A DNA stretch of 64,000 bases from Gelidibacter japonicus (GCF_010725055.1 NZ_BJKB01000004.1:1-64000), one strand, 5' to 3'. Counted from the first letter of the stretch, positions 8,956 through 20,491 are shown. The notes: generated by a model not told the origin, from the letters alone. Made by a program: numbers and translations.

Positions 8956-11900
8956 ATGTTAAAGCAACAAGGACTTTATTTACCAGAATTTGAGCATGAT
9001 AATTGTGGCGCCGGATTTATATGTAGTCTCAAGGGAAATACGTCCAATGACATCATTCATAAAGCGCTTGAAATATTGGAAAAATTGGAACATCGTGGTG
9101 CCGTAAGTTCTGATGGTAAAACTGGAGATGGTGCCGGAATTTTAATTGATATCCCTCATGAATTTTTCGTGAATAAGTGCGATTTCCAATTACCAAAATT
9201 TGGAGACTATGCGGTGAGCAATGTCTTTCTTCCAAAAAAGGAAAACCAGCGCAACTATTGTATTGATAAATTAGAGCAGTATATAAAAGCACAAGGCTTA
9301 CCTATTTTAGGATGGCGAGATGTGCCCGTTGACTCTGCAGTATTGGGAACAGTTGCCACCTTGACCGAGCCATTTGTAAAACAGATTTTTATTGGAAAGT
9401 CCGAAGAAAATCAGGACGATTTTAGCTTCAATCTAAAACTGTTCACCGCAAGAAAACAGGCAGAACATCATATCAATGCGTCCAAACTTTCTGAAAGCGC
9501 ACGCTTTTACCTTCCAAGTCTCTCAACTAAAATCATCATTTTTAAGGGACTTTTGGTACCTGAAGACATCAAACTCTACTATAAGGATTTGCAAGATCCA
9601 TCATTAGTGACCCGTTTGGCATTGGTACACCAACGTTTTTCAACGAACACCTTCCCTACATGGGATTTGGCCCAACCGTTCAGATATATGTGTCATAATG
9701 GTGAGATCAATACTTTGAGAGGTAATGCATCCCGAACGTTATCCCGTCAGGAGTTGATGGAAAGCGATTGGTTTGGTGACGAAATCAAAAGCATTTTCCC
9801 AATTATTCTCCCAGGAAAATCAGATTCTGCACAAATGGATATGATGGTGGAATTGTTGTTGATGACTGGCCGGTCCCTACCCGAAGTGATGATGATGCTG
9901 GTACCCGAAGCTTGGGAAAAAAACCCTGAGATGTCTGAAGCAAAACGGGCTTTTTACGAATATAATTCCTGCATCATGGAACCTTGGGACGGTCCCGCTT
10001 CCATTCCATTTACAGATGGCAACTATATAGGTGCCGTTTTGGACAGAAACGGATTGCGTCCATCGCGTTATACCGTCACCAAAGACGGTTTTGTAGTTAT
10101 GTCTTCTGAAACTGGCGTTATTGAAATCGATCCAAAAAATGTGGAACATCATGGCCGACTGGAGCCTGGAAAAATGTTTTTGGTCGATATGAACCAAGGT
10201 CGCATCATAAAAGATGAAGAAGTCAAGGAGGCTGTTGTTTCTAAACATCCTTATAAAGAATGGCTACAGAAAAATTTAGTGCATTTGGCCGATATCCCTG
10301 CGCGAGAAGGTCCTATTCAACATGAAGAAGAACCTTTATTGAAACGTCAGATAGTTTTTGGCTATACCGAAGAAGATATAAGTGTCATCATCAAACCGAT
10401 GGCACGACTGGGTAAGGAACCCATAGGCTCAATGGGGAATGACGCCCCCATCGCCATTCTTTCTGATAAACCACAGCTCCTTTACAATTACTTCAAACAA
10501 TTATTTGCCCAAGTCACCAATCCACCGTTGGATGGCATTCGTGAACAACTGATCACAGATATCAGTTTGACCTTGGGAAAGGATACCAATATTTTCAAAA
10601 TTAATGAAGATCAATGCCGAAAGCTGAAAATCCAGAATCCGGTGATTTCCAAGCACGATCTCGACAAAATAAAGAACTACACCCAAAATCCAGATTTTGT
10701 AGTCACAACAATTCCCATTTTATACGAAGTGGAGAAAGGCTTGAATGAGTTAGAGCGCGCTTTAGTCAATCTCGTTAAAAAAGCATCAAAAGCGATTGAT
10801 GAAGGAGGCAATATTATTATTCTATCTGATCGAGGCGTCAACAAAAAAATGGCGCCAATTCCTGCGTTAATGGCCTGTTCCTATGTTAATCATGAATTGT
10901 ACAAAATAGGAAAACGTGCCAAGGTCAGCATCATTATAGAATCAGCCGAACCGCGTGAAGTCCATCATTTTGCATTGTTATTTGGCTATGGTGCAAGTGC
11001 CATTAATCCTTATATCGTTAACGAAATTGTTCGAGATCAGGTTGACAAACAGAATATTGAAGGCATGGATTATATGACGGCCATTAAGAATTACAACAAG
11101 GCTATTGGCATGGGCATTCTTAAAGTGATGAACAAAATTGGGATTTCCACATTAAATTCCTATCGCGGATCTCAACTTTTTGAATGTGTGGGACTCAATA
11201 CAACAGTAGTCAATAACTATTTTCCACATACCGTAACCCGTATTCAAGGCATCGGCCTAAGAGAGATTGAAAAAGAAATTTACAAACGTCACCATCAAGC
11301 CTATCACAAAAAAACTATTGATGGCGACCTCGGATTGGAATTTGGAGGGATTTATAAATGGCGACGCAATGCCGAAAAGCATGCCTTTAATCCACTGACC
11401 GTTGCAAAGCTTCAAGAATCTGTAAGAAACAATAAACCGGAAACCTTTAAGGAATATTCAGATTTAATCAATGAACAGACCAAACAATTGATGACCATTC
11501 GTGGCTTGTTTGAGTTCAAAAATTATGATCCCATTCCTTTATCAGAAGTGGAACCCTGGACGGAAATCGTCAAACGTTTTAAAACGGGCGCGATGTCATA
11601 CGGATCCATCAGCAAGGAAGCCCACGAGAATTTAGCCATTGCAATGAACAGAATTGGTGGAAAAAGTAATTCTGGCGAAGGTGGTGAAGATGAAGAACGT
11701 TTTTATAAAGATGCAAATGGCGATTGGAAAAACTCCGCCATCAAGCAAGTGGCGTCTGGACGTTTTGGAGTGACCTCGAACTATCTGACCAACGCAGCAG
11801 AAATTCAGATTAAAATGGCTCAAGGTGCAAAACCTGGGGAAGGGGGTCAATTACCAGGTCCGAAAGTAAATCCTGATATTGCAAAAACCAGAAATTCTAC

Positions 11901-13461
11901 GCCATATGTCGGACTCATTTCTCCGCCACCACATCATGACATCTATTCTATTGAAGATTTGTCACAATTGATTTATGATTTAAAGTCGGCCAATCGCGAA
12001 GCGAGAATCAACGTTAAATTGGTTTCTGAAGTGGGCATAGGCACCGTGGCTGCCGGGGTTGCCAAAGCCAAAGGCGATGTAATTTTAATTTCCGGCCATG
12101 ATGGCGGAACAGGTGCTTCGCCTTTGACCTCATTAAAACATGCCGGGTTACCTTGGGAATTAGGTCTTGCCGAAGCCCAACAAACCTTAGTCATGAACAA
12201 TTTGAGAAATCGTGTAGTTTTAGAATGCGACGGGCAAATGAAAACGGGACGTGACGTCGCCATCGCTTGTCTTTTAGGCGCTGAAGAATTTGGTTTTGCT
12301 ACGGCACCATTAGTTGCTTCAGGATGTGTGATGATGCGGGCCTGCCACTTGAACACTTGTCCCGTAGGTATTGCCACCCAAAACCCAGAGCTTCGAAAAA
12401 AATTCCAAGGCAAACCCGAACATGTGGTTAACTTTATGTATTTCGTAGCTCAAGAATTACGCGAAATCATGGCAGATCTCGGTTTCAGAACCATTAATGA
12501 GATGGTAGGTCAGGTTCAAAAGCTGGACCGAAACAAAACCATCAATCATTATAAATCTTTGGGCTTGGATTTGTCGCCAATTTTACATCAAGTGTTAGTC
12601 CCGGAAGGTACCAAACTATTCAATAGTGAAAAGCAGGACCACCAACTCGAAAAAGCCTTGGATTTCAAGATCATAAGTCAAGCGCATCCTGCTTTGTTCC
12701 GAAAGGAAAAGACAGTCATTGATTCAAAAATCAATAATCGGGATCGTGCCTTTGGAGCCATATTGAGCAACGAAATTTCCAAAATTTACGGCGCGCAAGG
12801 CCTCCCGGAAAACACCTTAAAAATAAACTTTACAGGATCTGCAGGGCAGAGTTTTGGCGCTTTTGCCACCAAAGGGTTAACGCTTGTGGTTAATGGAAAC
12901 ACTAATGATTACTTGGGCAAAGGACTTTCGGGTGCCAAAATAAGCGTCAAGGTTCCTGAAGAATCCACCATTATTCCTGAAGACAATATCATCATCGGAA
13001 ACGTTGCTCTCTACGGTGCCACCAGTGGCGAGGTCTATATCAATGGAAAAGCAGGCGAACGCTTTTGTGTCCGCAATTCGGGTGCACACGCTGTAGTTGA
13101 AGGTATTGGCGACCATGGCTGCGAGTACATGACCGGAGGACGCGCAGTTATCTTGGGCGAGGTAGGACGTAATTTTGGTGCGGGAATGAGCGGCGGCATT
13201 GCTTATGTTTATGATTCTAATGGCACATTCGATAAAAAATGCAATAAAGAAGGTTTGAATTTGGAACCTGTAGCATCGATAGAGGACATCACAGAATTAA
13301 AAAACCTGGTCGAAAATCATTACAACGCCACATTGAGTCCTCTGGCACAACGCCTTTTAGAAAACTGGCAGAAAGAACTGCCTAAATTCATAAAAGTGTT
13401 ACCGGAAGAATATAAGCAAGCCTTGATCCGAATGGCCGAAGAAAATAAAGTAAGTGTTTAA
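8956..13461 (+). CDS. gltB: glutamate synthase, large (alpha) subunit
   Basis: 1501 residues, full length. It releases ammonia from glutamine and, through an internal tunnel, uses it to make glutamate from 2-oxoglutarate. The N-terminal class II amidotransferase domain has its nucleophile in DNCGAGF at Cys17, so a 16-residue propeptide should be removed. The central domain is followed by the FMN/synthase domain ([27 protein letters not shown] region) and the 3Fe-4S cysteines Cys1124, Cys1130 and Cys1135 in [15 protein letters not shown]. The C-terminal beta-helix domain (GxxGxxxG repeats, from about 1280) is intact. gltD follows after 34 bases, so the two form an operon for the NADPH-type enzyme. 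Confidence 0.98.
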   Translation: MLKQQGLYLPEFEHDNCGAGFICSLKGNTSNDIIHKALEILEKLEHRGAVSSDGKTGDGAGILIDIPHEFFVNKCDFQLPKFGDYAVSNVFLPKKENQRNYCIDKLEQYIKAQGLPILGWRDVPVDSAVLGTVATLTEPFVKQIFIGKSEENQDDFSFNLKLFTARKQAEHHINASKLSESARFYLPSLSTKIIIFKGLLVPEDIKLYYKDLQDPSLVTRLALVHQRFSTNTFPTWDLAQPFRYMCHNGEINTLRGNASRTLSRQELMESDWFGDEIKSIFPIILPGKSDSAQMDMMVELLLMTGRSLPEVMMMLVPEAWEKNPEMSEAKRAFYEYNSCIMEPWDGPASIPFTDGNYIGAVLDRNGLRPSRYTVTKDGFVVMSSETGVIEIDPKNVEHHGRLEPGKMFLVDMNQGRIIKDEEVKEAVVSKHPYKEWLQKNLVHLADIPAREGPIQHEEEPLLKRQIVFGYTEEDISVIIKPMARLGKEPIGSMGNDAPIAILSDKPQLLYNYFKQLFAQVTNPPLDGIREQLITDISLTLGKDTNIFKINEDQCRKLKIQNPVISKHDLDKIKNYTQNPDFVVTTIPILYEVEKGLNELERALVNLVKKASKAIDEGGNIIILSDRGVNKKMAPIPALMACSYVNHELYKIGKRAKVSIIIESAEPREVHHFALLFGYGASAINPYIVNEIVRDQVDKQNIEGMDYMTAIKNYNKAIGMGILKVMNKIGISTLNSYRGSQLFECVGLNTTVVNNYFPHTVTRIQGIGLREIEKEIYKRHHQAYHKKTIDGDLGLEFGGIYKWRRNAEKHAFNPLTVAKLQESVRNNKPETFKEYSDLINEQTKQLMTIRGLFEFKNYDPIPLSEVEPWTEIVKRFKTGAMSYGSISKEAHENLAIAMNRIGGKSNSGEGGEDEERFYKDANGDWKNSAIKQVASGRFGVTSNYLTNAAEIQIKMAQGAKPGEGGQLPGPKVNPDIAKTRNSTPYVGLISPPPHHDIYSIEDLSQLIYDLKSANREARINVKLVSEVGIGTVAAGVAKAKGDVILISGHDGGTGASPLTSLKHAGLPWELGLAEAQQTLVMNNLRNRVVLECDGQMKTGRDVAIACLLGAEEFGFATAPLVASGCVMMRACHLNTCPVGIATQNPELRKKFQGKPEHVVNFMYFVAQELREIMADLGFRTINEMVGQVQKLDRNKTINHYKSLGLDLSPILHQVLVPEGTKLFNSEKQDHQLEKALDFKIISQAHPALFRKEKTVIDSKINNRDRAFGAILSNEISKIYGAQGLPENTLKINFTGSAGQSFGAFATKGLTLVVNGNTNDYLGKGLSGAKISVKVPEESTIIPEDNIIIGNVALYGATSGEVYINGKAGERFCVRNSGAHAVVEGIGDHGCEYMTGGRAVILGEVGRNFGAGMSGGIAYVYDSNGTFDKKCNKEGLNLEPVASIEDITELKNLVENHYNATLSPLAQRLLENWQKELPKFIKVLPEEYKQALIRMAEENKVSV

Positions 13462-13471
13462 TTGAAAAAGA

Positions 13472-13489
13472 TTTCCGTTTTTACGGAAA
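13472..13489 (+). repeat. hairpin just before the gltD start
   Basis: TTTCCGT (13472-13478), loop TTTT, ACGGAAA (13483-13489): a perfect 7-bp stem ending 6 nt before the gltD ATG. It resembles the CTTC-loop hairpins placed in the same way before several arg and leu genes in this window. Confidence 0.75.
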
Positions 13490-13495
13490 ATAACT

Positions 13496-14962
13496 ATGGG
13501 AAAGATAACAGGATTTTTAGAATACGAAAGAGTAGATGAGCCTTATATAGCGGTTGAAAAACGATTGGAAAATTACAAGGAATTCACAATTCCACTGGAA
13601 GAGAAAAAGTTAAAAGATCAAGGTGCACGCTGTATGGACTGTGGCATTCCTTTTTGCCATAGTGGATGTCCCTTAGGAAATTTGATTCCCGATTTCAATG
13701 ATAAAGTCTATAAAGGCCGTTGGAAAGAGGCTGCACAAATCTTACACTCCACCAACAATTTCCCCGAGTTTACAGGCAGATTATGTCCTGCACCTTGTGA
13801 GGAAGCCTGTGTCTTGGGAATTAATGAAGACCCTGTTTCTATTGAAAATATCGAAAAAAATATTGTTGAAAAAGCATTCGAAGAGAGGTGGATTACAGCA
13901 CATCCGCCAAAGACAAGAACCGATAAAAAAGTCGCGATCATTGGATCTGGCCCTGCAGGCTTGGCCGCTGCACAGCAATTGAACAGAGCAGGCCATTTGG
14001 TAACGGTTTTTGAACGTGACGCCAAAGTAGGCGGCCTATTGCGTTATGGCATCCCGGATTTTAAACTTGAAAAACATATCATTGATAGACGGATCGCCAT
14101 TCTTGAAGAAGAAGGCATCACGTTTACCACCAATGCCCATGTAGGCAAAAACATCAGTATAGAAACCATTAAAGCCGATTTTGATGCCGTTGTATTGTGC
14201 GGTGGTGCAACCGAGCGCAGAGGAATTCCCATCAAAGGCAATCACCTGAAAGGTGTTCATCAAGCCATGGATTTCTTGAAATTGAACAATCAATATGTGG
14301 ATGGATTAATCGATTTTAAATCGGTATTATCAGCAAAAGATAAGAACGTCATTGTAATTGGTGGCGGAGATACAGGGTCCGATTGTATTGGCACTAGTAA
14401 TCGTCATGGAGCAAAGAGTGTGACTAATTTTGAAATTTTAAGCAAGCCTTCCGTGGGCAGACCTGCGCACCAACCCTGGCCTTATTGGCCGATGAAGTTA
14501 AAAACAACAAGCTCACATCAAGAAGGTGTAGAACGGTTTTTCAGCATTTCTACCAAAGAATTCTTAGGCGATAAAAACGGCAACCTCATCGGCCTAAAAA
14601 CGGCTGAAGTTGAATGGATTTTTAAAGAAGGTCAACGTCCTGAATTAAAAGAACTTCCAAATTCTGAGAAAACTTGGAACTGTGATATGGTATTATTGGC
14701 TTTAGGATTTACTGGATCAGAAAAAACATTGGCGGACCAGTTTGGATTGGAAATGGACTTTAGAACTAACATTAAGGCCTCAGCAAAGGATTATGCCACC
14801 AATGTTCCGGGAATTTTTAGCGCAGGTGATATGCGCCGCGGACAATCCTTGATAGTTTGGGCCATTTCAGAAGGCCGTCAAGCCGCTCACCATGTGGATA
14901 AATACTTGATGGGTGCTTCTAATTTACCGTTAAAAGACGATAACGATTTACCGAGAATCTGA
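13496..14962 (+). CDS. gltD: glutamate synthase, small (beta) subunit
   Basis: 488 residues. This FAD and Fe-S subunit takes electrons from NADPH and passes them to GltB. The N-terminal cysteine sets Cys46, 49, 54, 58 and Cys97, 101, 105 match the family's 4Fe-4S binding region. The FAD-binding motif GSGPAG lies at 150-155 and the NADPH-binding GGGD at 289-292. The C-terminal GIFSAGDMRRGQ segment is the second FAD contact. It is in one operon with gltB. A small hairpin ends 6 nt before its ATG. No terminator is seen directly after it, so some readthrough toward the ilv leader is possible. Confidence 0.97.
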   Translation: MGKITGFLEYERVDEPYIAVEKRLENYKEFTIPLEEKKLKDQGARCMDCGIPFCHSGCPLGNLIPDFNDKVYKGRWKEAAQILHSTNNFPEFTGRLCPAPCEEACVLGINEDPVSIENIEKNIVEKAFEERWITAHPPKTRTDKKVAIIGSGPAGLAAAQQLNRAGHLVTVFERDAKVGGLLRYGIPDFKLEKHIIDRRIAILEEEGITFTTNAHVGKNISIETIKADFDAVVLCGGATERRGIPIKGNHLKGVHQAMDFLKLNNQYVDGLIDFKSVLSAKDKNVIVIGGGDTGSDCIGTSNRHGAKSVTNFEILSKPSVGRPAHQPWPYWPMKLKTTSSHQEGVERFFSISTKEFLGDKNGNLIGLKTAEVEWIFKEGQRPELKELPNSEKTWNCDMVLLALGFTGSEKTLADQFGLEMDFRTNIKASAKDYATNVPGIFSAGDMRRGQSLIVWAISEGRQAAHHVDKYLMGASNLPLKDDNDLPRI

Positions 14963-15030
14963 GAAATTTTAAAAATTTACATGATTTTAATTAGGTTATA
15001 TAAAATTCTTTTTTGACTTTTGACGAACAA

Positions 15031-15093
15031 ATGAAAAAACAAAACTTAAATATTATTTCTATTATTAGCGCTGTGATTATTTCACAACGGTGA
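15031..15093 (+). CDS. isoleucine leader peptide 1 of the ilv operon
   Basis: A 20-codon frame, MKKQNLNIISIISAVIISQR, with six Ile codons, one Val and one Leu. It ends at a TGA from which the 5' arm of an antiterminator starts (15092-15097). It lies 338 bases before ilvE. The Ile-rich content and the terminator that follows identify it as an attenuation leader. I see no clear promoter box just upstream. Confidence 0.85.
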   Translation: MKKQNLNIISIISAVIISQR

Positions 15094-15136
15094 GGAATGG
15101 TACACTAAGTTTAAATATATAACTAAAGCCTTCCTC
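15092..15136 (+). promoter_or_regulatory. antiterminator of ilv attenuator 1
   Basis: GAGGAA (15092-15097) pairs with TTCCTC (15131-15136). Skipping one T, GG (15099-15100) pairs with CC (15129-15130), and AGTT (15108-15111) with AACT (15121-15124). The 3' arm overlaps the 5' arm of the terminator that follows, so the two folds exclude each other. A ribosome finishing at the TGA would cover the 5' arm and favour termination; a ribosome stalled upstream at Ile codons would leave it free. Confidence 0.7.
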
Positions 15137-15158
15137 TAATTTGGAAGGCTTTTTTTTT
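15126..15158 (+). terminator. attenuator terminator 1 before ilvE
   Basis: AAGCCTTCC (15126-15134), loop TCTAATTT, GGAAGGCTT (15143-15151), then an uninterrupted T run to 15158. A strong intrinsic terminator placed directly after leader peptide 1. Confidence 0.92.
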
Positions 15159-15162
15159 ACGT

Positions 15163-15213
15163 ATGAATCAAAATATTATCATTATTAGCGTGATTATTAT
15201 TAACTCCAGTTAG
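15163..15213 (+). CDS. isoleucine leader peptide 2 of the ilv operon
   Basis: A 16-codon frame, MNQNIIIISVIIINSS, starting 5 nt after the T run of terminator 1. It has seven Ile codons and one Val. The order of residues (N, four to five Ile, S, V, Ile) and the shared bases ATTATTAGCG indicate that it is a duplicate of leader 1. The TAG stop is followed at once by the 5' arm of a second antiterminator. Confidence 0.85.
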   Translation: MNQNIIIISVIIINSS

Positions 15214-15252
15214 TTGATACAGTATGCTATTCCCATAAAAAGCCTGTATCAA
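15214..15252 (+). promoter_or_regulatory. antiterminator of ilv attenuator 2
   Basis: TTGATACAG (15214-15222) and CTGTATCAA (15244-15252) are perfect 9-bp complements. The 3' arm overlaps the 5' arm of the following terminator, so the structures compete. The 5' arm starts at the base after the leader stop codon, as in attenuator 1. Confidence 0.8.
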
Positions 15253-15272
15253 TTAAGATTCAGGCTTTTTTT
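15237..15272 (+). terminator. attenuator terminator 2 before ilvE
   Basis: The stem runs from 15237-15250 (AAAAGCCTG, mismatch, ATC) to 15257-15270 (GAT, mismatch, CAGGCTTTT) around the loop AATTAA, with T to 15272. It is a second intrinsic terminator in series with the first. Confidence 0.9.
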
Positions 15273-15431
15273 ATTTAAAAGTTTCTCATTTTGAACATCA
15301 TAAATAAAACAACCTAAGCGTCTGATTGTCATGGCTATAAATATCAAATTCAAACACTGACTTTAGTCTTAAATGCCAAACTCAAAACATTGATACAAAC
15401 CTATATTGTAATTTTAAAACTTTAAAAGATT

Positions 15432-16331
15432 ATGAACGCGTATTCCAACAACCAAACGGTTATTTACCACAATGGTGAATTTTTAAAACCTAAAGCCGCT
15501 ACTAGCAGTTTATACAGCCAAACCTTACACTATGGCAACGGCGTATTTGAAGGCATCAGAACTTATAAAACCACAGAAGGCACCAAGATCTTTAAAGCCG
15601 AAGCACATTATGAACGTCTTAAATATGGCGCAAAAGTTATGGGCATTCCTTTTAATTATACCGTTGAAGAGCTTGTAGCAATTACCTACGATCTTTTAAG
15701 AAGAAACCAATTGGAAGACGCTTATATCCGTCCTTTAATTACGACGGGCGACTCCATGGGATTATACACTTCAAAGGAATCGATCTTGACCATTCAGTGT
15801 TGGGCTTGGCCAAAATTAATGGGCGATAACTTATTACGCGTAAAAACCTCATCGTTTGAACGCCCCAATCCAAAATCCTGTTTTGTAGAGGCTAAAGTTA
15901 CCGGGCATTATATCAATTCCATCTTATCCACCAATGAAGCTAAAGACGCAGGTTATGATGAAGCTTTATTACTCGATATGTATGGTAATGTTGCCGAATG
16001 TTCGGGTGCAAACATTTTTATGGAGAAAGATGGCCAATTGTTCACGCCTAAAAAAGGCAGCATCATGGCCGGAATTACGCGTTCTACCATATTGGAAATT
16101 TGCCAAGAAGAAGGCATTCCAGTTGAAGAAAAACATTTCAAATTAGAGGAACTTAAACAAGCAGACAGCGCATTTTTCACAGGAACGGCAGCCGAAGTGG
16201 TTGGTCTCAAATCATTGGACGATTATGAATTCCCGCTAAAATGGAGTGAATCTTTAGGTTATAAATTAATGAAGTTGTACCAAAAAGAAGTTTTAGGACA
16301 ACGTAAAAATAAATTATCAAAAGTACTATGA
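15432..16331 (+). CDS. ilvE: branched-chain amino acid aminotransferase
   Basis: 299 residues, class IV PLP aminotransferase. It makes the last step to Ile, Val and Leu using glutamate as amino donor. The PLP lysine is Lys155 in [11 protein letters not shown], followed by [15 protein letters not shown] and the ECSGANIF motif, all typical of the family. It is the first structural gene behind the two attenuators, and its last four bases overlap the ilvD start (ATGA), indicating coupled translation. The long gap after the second terminator (15273-15431) shows no further gene. Confidence 0.95.
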   Translation: MNAYSNNQTVIYHNGEFLKPKAATSSLYSQTLHYGNGVFEGIRTYKTTEGTKIFKAEAHYERLKYGAKVMGIPFNYTVEELVAITYDLLRRNQLEDAYIRPLITTGDSMGLYTSKESILTIQCWAWPKLMGDNLLRVKTSSFERPNPKSCFVEAKVTGHYINSILSTNEAKDAGYDEALLLDMYGNVAECSGANIFMEKDGQLFTPKKGSIMAGITRSTILEICQEEGIPVEEKHFKLEELKQADSAFFTGTAAEVVGLKSLDDYEFPLKWSESLGYKLMKLYQKEVLGQRKNKLSKVL

Positions 16332-18013
16332 GTGAATTAAATAAATTTAGTAAAACCGTTACTCAAGATCCCACACTACCGGCAGCACAAGCTATGTTGC
16401 ATGCTATTGGTTTGACCGATGAGGATTTAAAAAAACCTTTTATAGGCATTGCAAGTACAGGTTATGAAGGCAATCCTTGTAATATGCATTTGAATGATTT
16501 AGCGGTCCATGCTAAAAAGGGAACTGAAAACGCCGGATTGGTCGGGTTAATTTTTAACACGATTGGTGTGAGCGATGGCATTTCAAACGGAACTCCGGGC
16601 ATGCGTTTTTCATTGCCTTCAAGAGATATCATTGCAGACTCTATGGAAACTGTTGTCGAAGCTATGGCATATGATGGTTTGCTTACTGTTGTAGGTTGTG
16701 ATAAAAATATGCCAGGTGCCTTGATGGCAATGCTGCGTTTAAACCGACCTTCGGTATTGGTCTATGGCGGAACTATTGCGTCAGGATGCCATAACGGTAA
16801 AAAACTGGACATCATTTCGGCATTTGAAGCCTATGGACAAAAAGTTGCTGGTACAATTGATGAAGAAGAATTTCAAGCCGTAGTGCATAAAGCCTGTCCG
16901 GGCGCTGGTGCTTGTGGTGGCATGTACACAGCAAATACAATGGCATCGGCCATTGAAGCTTTAGGAATGTCACTCCCTTTTAACTCTTCAAATCCTGCGC
17001 TTAGTTCAGATAATTTAAAAGAAAAAGAAGCGGTAAAAGCTGGTGAAGCTTTGCGTTTATTGTTAGAAAGAGACATTAAACCATCTGATATCGTTACCAG
17101 AAAATCCATTGAAAATGCCTTCAGATTGGTAACGGTTCTTGGCGGATCGACCAACGCGGTACTTCACTTTTTAGCGATTGCGAAAGCAGCTCAGGTAGAA
17201 TTCACTTTAGAAGATTTCAGGAACATAAGTGATAGCACCCCTTTATTGGCCAATCTTAAACCAAGTGGCGAATTTTCGATGGAAGATTTACACAACGTTG
17301 GTGGTATTCCAGGCGTGATGAAATACCTATTGGACAAAGGCATGCTTCATGGCGATTGTTTAACCGTAACTGGGAATACTTTGGCTGAAAACTTAAAAGA
17401 CGTTTCAAATTTAGTTGAAGGCCAAACCATCATCAGTCCACTTGAAAATCCTATAAAAGAAACAGGGCACATCCGAATCCTTTTTGGGAACTTGGCCACT
17501 GAAGGAGCGGTTGCAAAAATCACAGGAAAAGAAGGTTTATCCTTTAAAGGAACAGCCAATGTATTTGATAGTGAAATTGCCGTAAACGAAGGCATAAAAA
17601 CAGGAAAAGTTAAAAAAGGCGATGTGGTCATCATCCGCTATGAAGGTCCTAAAGGCGCTCCTGGAATGCCAGAAATGTTAAAACCTACCTCTTCCATTAT
17701 GGGTGCCGGTTTAGGAAAAGATGTGGCACTCATCACCGATGGCCGTTTTTCTGGCGGATCGCATGGTTTTGTGGTGGGTCACGTATCTCCAGAAGCACAA
17801 GAAGGTGGCAATATCGCCCTTGTTAAAAATGGAGATATCATCTCAATAGATGCGGTCAACAATACCATTAACATCGAAATTTCAGATGAAGAATTAGCCG
17901 AAAGAAGAGCCAAATGGATTGCACCACCATTAAAATTTAAACGAGGCGTGCTATATAAATATGCAAAAACAGTATCGTCAGCATCCAAAGGATGTGTAAC
18001 TGACGAATTTTAA
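16328..18013 (+). CDS. ilvD: dihydroxy-acid dehydratase
   Basis: 561 residues. It dehydrates 2,3-dihydroxy-3-methylbutanoate and -pentanoate to the 2-oxo acids, the third common step of Val and Ile synthesis. Cluster-binding cysteines are Cys51 (GNPCNMHL), Cys124 (VGCDKNMPG) and Cys196 ([14 protein letters not shown]). The C-terminal [20 protein letters not shown] signature is intact. The start overlaps the ilvE stop by four bases. A dispersed palindrome (18031-18048) sits between this gene and ilvB. Confidence 0.98.
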   Translation: MSELNKFSKTVTQDPTLPAAQAMLHAIGLTDEDLKKPFIGIASTGYEGNPCNMHLNDLAVHAKKGTENAGLVGLIFNTIGVSDGISNGTPGMRFSLPSRDIIADSMETVVEAMAYDGLLTVVGCDKNMPGALMAMLRLNRPSVLVYGGTIASGCHNGKKLDIISAFEAYGQKVAGTIDEEEFQAVVHKACPGAGACGGMYTANTMASAIEALGMSLPFNSSNPALSSDNLKEKEAVKAGEALRLLLERDIKPSDIVTRKSIENAFRLVTVLGGSTNAVLHFLAIAKAAQVEFTLEDFRNISDSTPLLANLKPSGEFSMEDLHNVGGIPGVMKYLLDKGMLHGDCLTVTGNTLAENLKDVSNLVEGQTIISPLENPIKETGHIRILFGNLATEGAVAKITGKEGLSFKGTANVFDSEIAVNEGIKTGKVKKGDVVIIRYEGPKGAPGMPEMLKPTSSIMGAGLGKDVALITDGRFSGGSHGFVVGHVSPEAQEGGNIALVKNGDIISIDAVNNTINIEISDEELAERRAKWIAPPLKFKRGVLYKYAKTVSSASKGCVTDEF

Positions 18014-18030
18014 AGACTATTTGAGATTCC

Positions 18031-18048
18031 TCCCGATAACTATCGGGA
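18031..18048 (+). repeat. dispersed palindrome, CCCGATAACTATCGGG type
   Basis: TCCCGAT and ATCGGGA flank a four-base centre. An identical 18-mer occurs at 36104-36121 between leuD and leuB, and a decayed relative lies near 30260. It begins 18 bases after the ilvD stop and ends 27 bases before ilvB. Confidence 0.8.
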
Positions 18049-18075
18049 TTAAAAGGAATTAATAACATTTTCAAT

Positions 18076-19812
18076 ATGAAAGACACACAAACATTAAATA
18101 AGGAAGAAAAATCCAGTGCTACCACACTGCGTATCTCAGGAAGCGAAGCCATCATCAGATGTCTGATCGCTGAAGGTGTTGACCTACTTTACGGTTACCC
18201 AGGTGGCGCTATCATGCCGGTTTATGATGAACTTTATAAGTTTAGGGATCAAATCCATCACGTCTTAGCACGTCATGAACAAGGTGCCACACATGCCGCA
18301 CAAGGTTATGCACGTATTTCAGGAAAAGTCGGTGTTGCCATAGCGACATCCGGACCAGGCGCTACAAACCTCATCACTGGAATAGCTGATGCACAAATAG
18401 ATTCCACACCATTGGTTTGCATTACAGGTCAGGTAGCCTCAAATTTATTGGGCAGCGATGCGTTTCAGGAAACGGACATCATTGGTATCTCCACTCCTGT
18501 TACCAAATGGAATCATCAAATCACAAAAGCCTCGCAAATTCCTGAAGTCATTGCAAAGGCATTTTATATTGCTAGAAGTGGACGTCCAGGACCAGTGCTG
18601 ATTGATATTACGAAAGACGCCCAGTTTGAGGAATTCGATTTTTCCTATGAGAAATGCAAAGGCGTCAGAAGCTACAATCCCGTTCCAAAAACTGATATTG
18701 ACGATGTAAAAGCTGCTGCCCTTTTAATAAATTCAGCTAAAAAGCCCTTAATTATTTGGGGGCAAGGTGTTATTTTAAGTGGAGCCGAAAAAGAACTGAT
18801 TTCTGTTATCGAAAAAGCAGGAATCCCATCGGCGTGGACTATTCTCGGTGCTTCGGCTGTTCCCACAGCGCATCCGTTAAATGTAGGAATGGTTGGAATG
18901 CATGGAAATTATGCGCCCAATATACTTACCAATGAATGCGACGTTTTAATTGCCATAGGCATGCGTTTTGATGACCGCGTTACGGGAAAATTGGAGACCT
19001 ATGCGAAACAGGCTAAAATTATTCACTTTGAAATTGATCCTGCCGAAGTTGATAAAAATGTAAAAACGGACGTCGCTGTTTTGGGAGATGCCAAAGACAG
19101 TCTCTCAAAACTATTGCCATTACTAAAATCAAATTCCCATCCTGAATGGCGACAACAATTTAAGGACTTGTATGATATAGAATACAAAAAAGTCATCAAA
19201 GATGATCTGTATCCTACAAAAGAAGGTTTGACCATGGGCGAAGTCATTAAGGAAATCAACATTCAAACCAAAGGGAATGCTGCCATTGTAACTGACGTTG
19301 GTCAACATCAAATGATTGCCTGCCGATATGCTGAATTTACTACTACCAAAAGTAATATCACTTCTGGTGGATTGGGAACCATGGGCTTTGCACTTCCTGC
19401 GGCCATTGGCGCAAAAATGTCCGCTCCAGAGCGTGATGTTGTCGCTATTATTGGTGATGGAGGTTTCCAAATGAACATTCAGGAATTGGGCACTATTTTT
19501 CAACAAAAAGTACCCGTAAAGATTGTTGTCCTCAACAACGAATTTTTGGGGATGGTACGCCAGTGGCAGCAATTGTTTTTTGACAAACGCTATGCGTCAA
19601 CCGAAATGATCAATCCCGATTTTATTGCCATTGCAAAAGGCTATTATATTGATGCCCAAAAAGTGACCAAAAGAACCGATTTGAAAAAAGCTGTTGCCGA
19701 AATGATGGCTTCTGAAGGTCCCTACTTTTTAGAGGTAGCGGTTGAAAAAGAAGATAATGTATTCCCTATGATTCCAAGTGGTGCCAGTGTATCCGATGTA
19801 CGATTGGAGTAA
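18076..19812 (+). CDS. ilvB: acetolactate synthase, large catalytic subunit
   Basis: 578 residues, a thiamine-diphosphate enzyme forming 2-acetolactate or 2-aceto-2-hydroxybutanoate. The catalytic Glu is Glu68 in ARHEQGATHAAQGYAR. The ThDP-Mg motif begins with GDGGFQMN at 460-467 and ends with NN at 487-488. The central FAD-binding domain is present. The ilvN regulatory subunit follows after 135 bases, which is a wider gap than elsewhere in the operon; that gap shows no terminator or leader. Confidence 0.97.
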   Translation: MKDTQTLNKEEKSSATTLRISGSEAIIRCLIAEGVDLLYGYPGGAIMPVYDELYKFRDQIHHVLARHEQGATHAAQGYARISGKVGVAIATSGPGATNLITGIADAQIDSTPLVCITGQVASNLLGSDAFQETDIIGISTPVTKWNHQITKASQIPEVIAKAFYIARSGRPGPVLIDITKDAQFEEFDFSYEKCKGVRSYNPVPKTDIDDVKAAALLINSAKKPLIIWGQGVILSGAEKELISVIEKAGIPSAWTILGASAVPTAHPLNVGMVGMHGNYAPNILTNECDVLIAIGMRFDDRVTGKLETYAKQAKIIHFEIDPAEVDKNVKTDVAVLGDAKDSLSKLLPLLKSNSHPEWRQQFKDLYDIEYKKVIKDDLYPTKEGLTMGEVIKEINIQTKGNAAIVTDVGQHQMIACRYAEFTTTKSNITSGGLGTMGFALPAAIGAKMSAPERDVVAIIGDGGFQMNIQELGTIFQQKVPVKIVVLNNEFLGMVRQWQQLFFDKRYASTEMINPDFIAIAKGYYIDAQKVTKRTDLKKAVAEMMASEGPYFLEVAVEKEDNVFPMIPSGASVSDVRLE

Positions 19813-19947
19813 GGTGGAAGCTTGAAGCACGGAATTTGAAACATATTTTAACAGAGAAAAGAAAACAAGAATACAGACTAATGACATGAAAAAAGAATGC
19901 ACCATCAAGTCTATTTTCTATGCTCAATCCTCTAATATCCAATAATA

Positions 19948-20478
19948 ATGAGTGAACAAAAAAAATTATATACCGTATCCATTTATACCGAAAATAACGT
20001 CGGTTTATTAAATCGGATCTCAGCAATCTTTCAAAGACGCCATCTCAATCTGGACAGCATTAATATTTCAACTTCTGAGATTGAAAACGTATCCAAATGG
20101 ACCATCGTCTTACAGCTTTCTGAAGAACGAATGAAAAAAATCATCGGTCAAATCGAGAAACAAATCGAGGTCATAAAAGCGTATTACCATACAGAGGAGG
20201 AGACCATTTACCAAGAATCTTGTTTGTTTAAAATCAAATCGCATTTACTTTTTGATGAACGTCAAATTCAAAATATCATCAAAGAAAGCAATGCCCGAAT
20301 TGTGACGGTGAACAGAGAGTTTTTCGTCATTGAGAAGTCTGGGCGTAAAGAAGAATTAGAATTATTACATCGTGAGTTAAGTGTTTTTGGCATCATGCAG
20401 TTTACCCGTTCAGGACGAATTGCAGTGACCAAGGACGAAATGAAAATATCAAAAATGCTCGAAGCATTTCAACATTAA
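19948..20478 (+). CDS. ilvN: acetolactate synthase, small regulatory subunit
   Basis: 176 residues. It activates IlvB and gives feedback control by valine. An N-terminal ACT domain is visible ([21 protein letters not shown], about 8-28, with the rest to about 80), followed by the ALS small-subunit C-terminal domain. Length fits the long IlvH-like form. It lies 13 bases before ilvC. Confidence 0.95.
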   Translation: MSEQKKLYTVSIYTENNVGLLNRISAIFQRRHLNLDSINISTSEIENVSKWTIVLQLSEERMKKIIGQIEKQIEVIKAYYHTEEETIYQESCLFKIKSHLLFDERQIQNIIKESNARIVTVNREFFVIEKSGRKEELELLHRELSVFGIMQFTRSGRIAVTKDEMKISKMLEAFQH

Positions 20479-20491
20479 AAATCAAACTAAA

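Noticed and set aside
15273-15431. A third attenuator before ilvE
   Set aside because: No further Ile-rich frame or terminator occurs after 15272.
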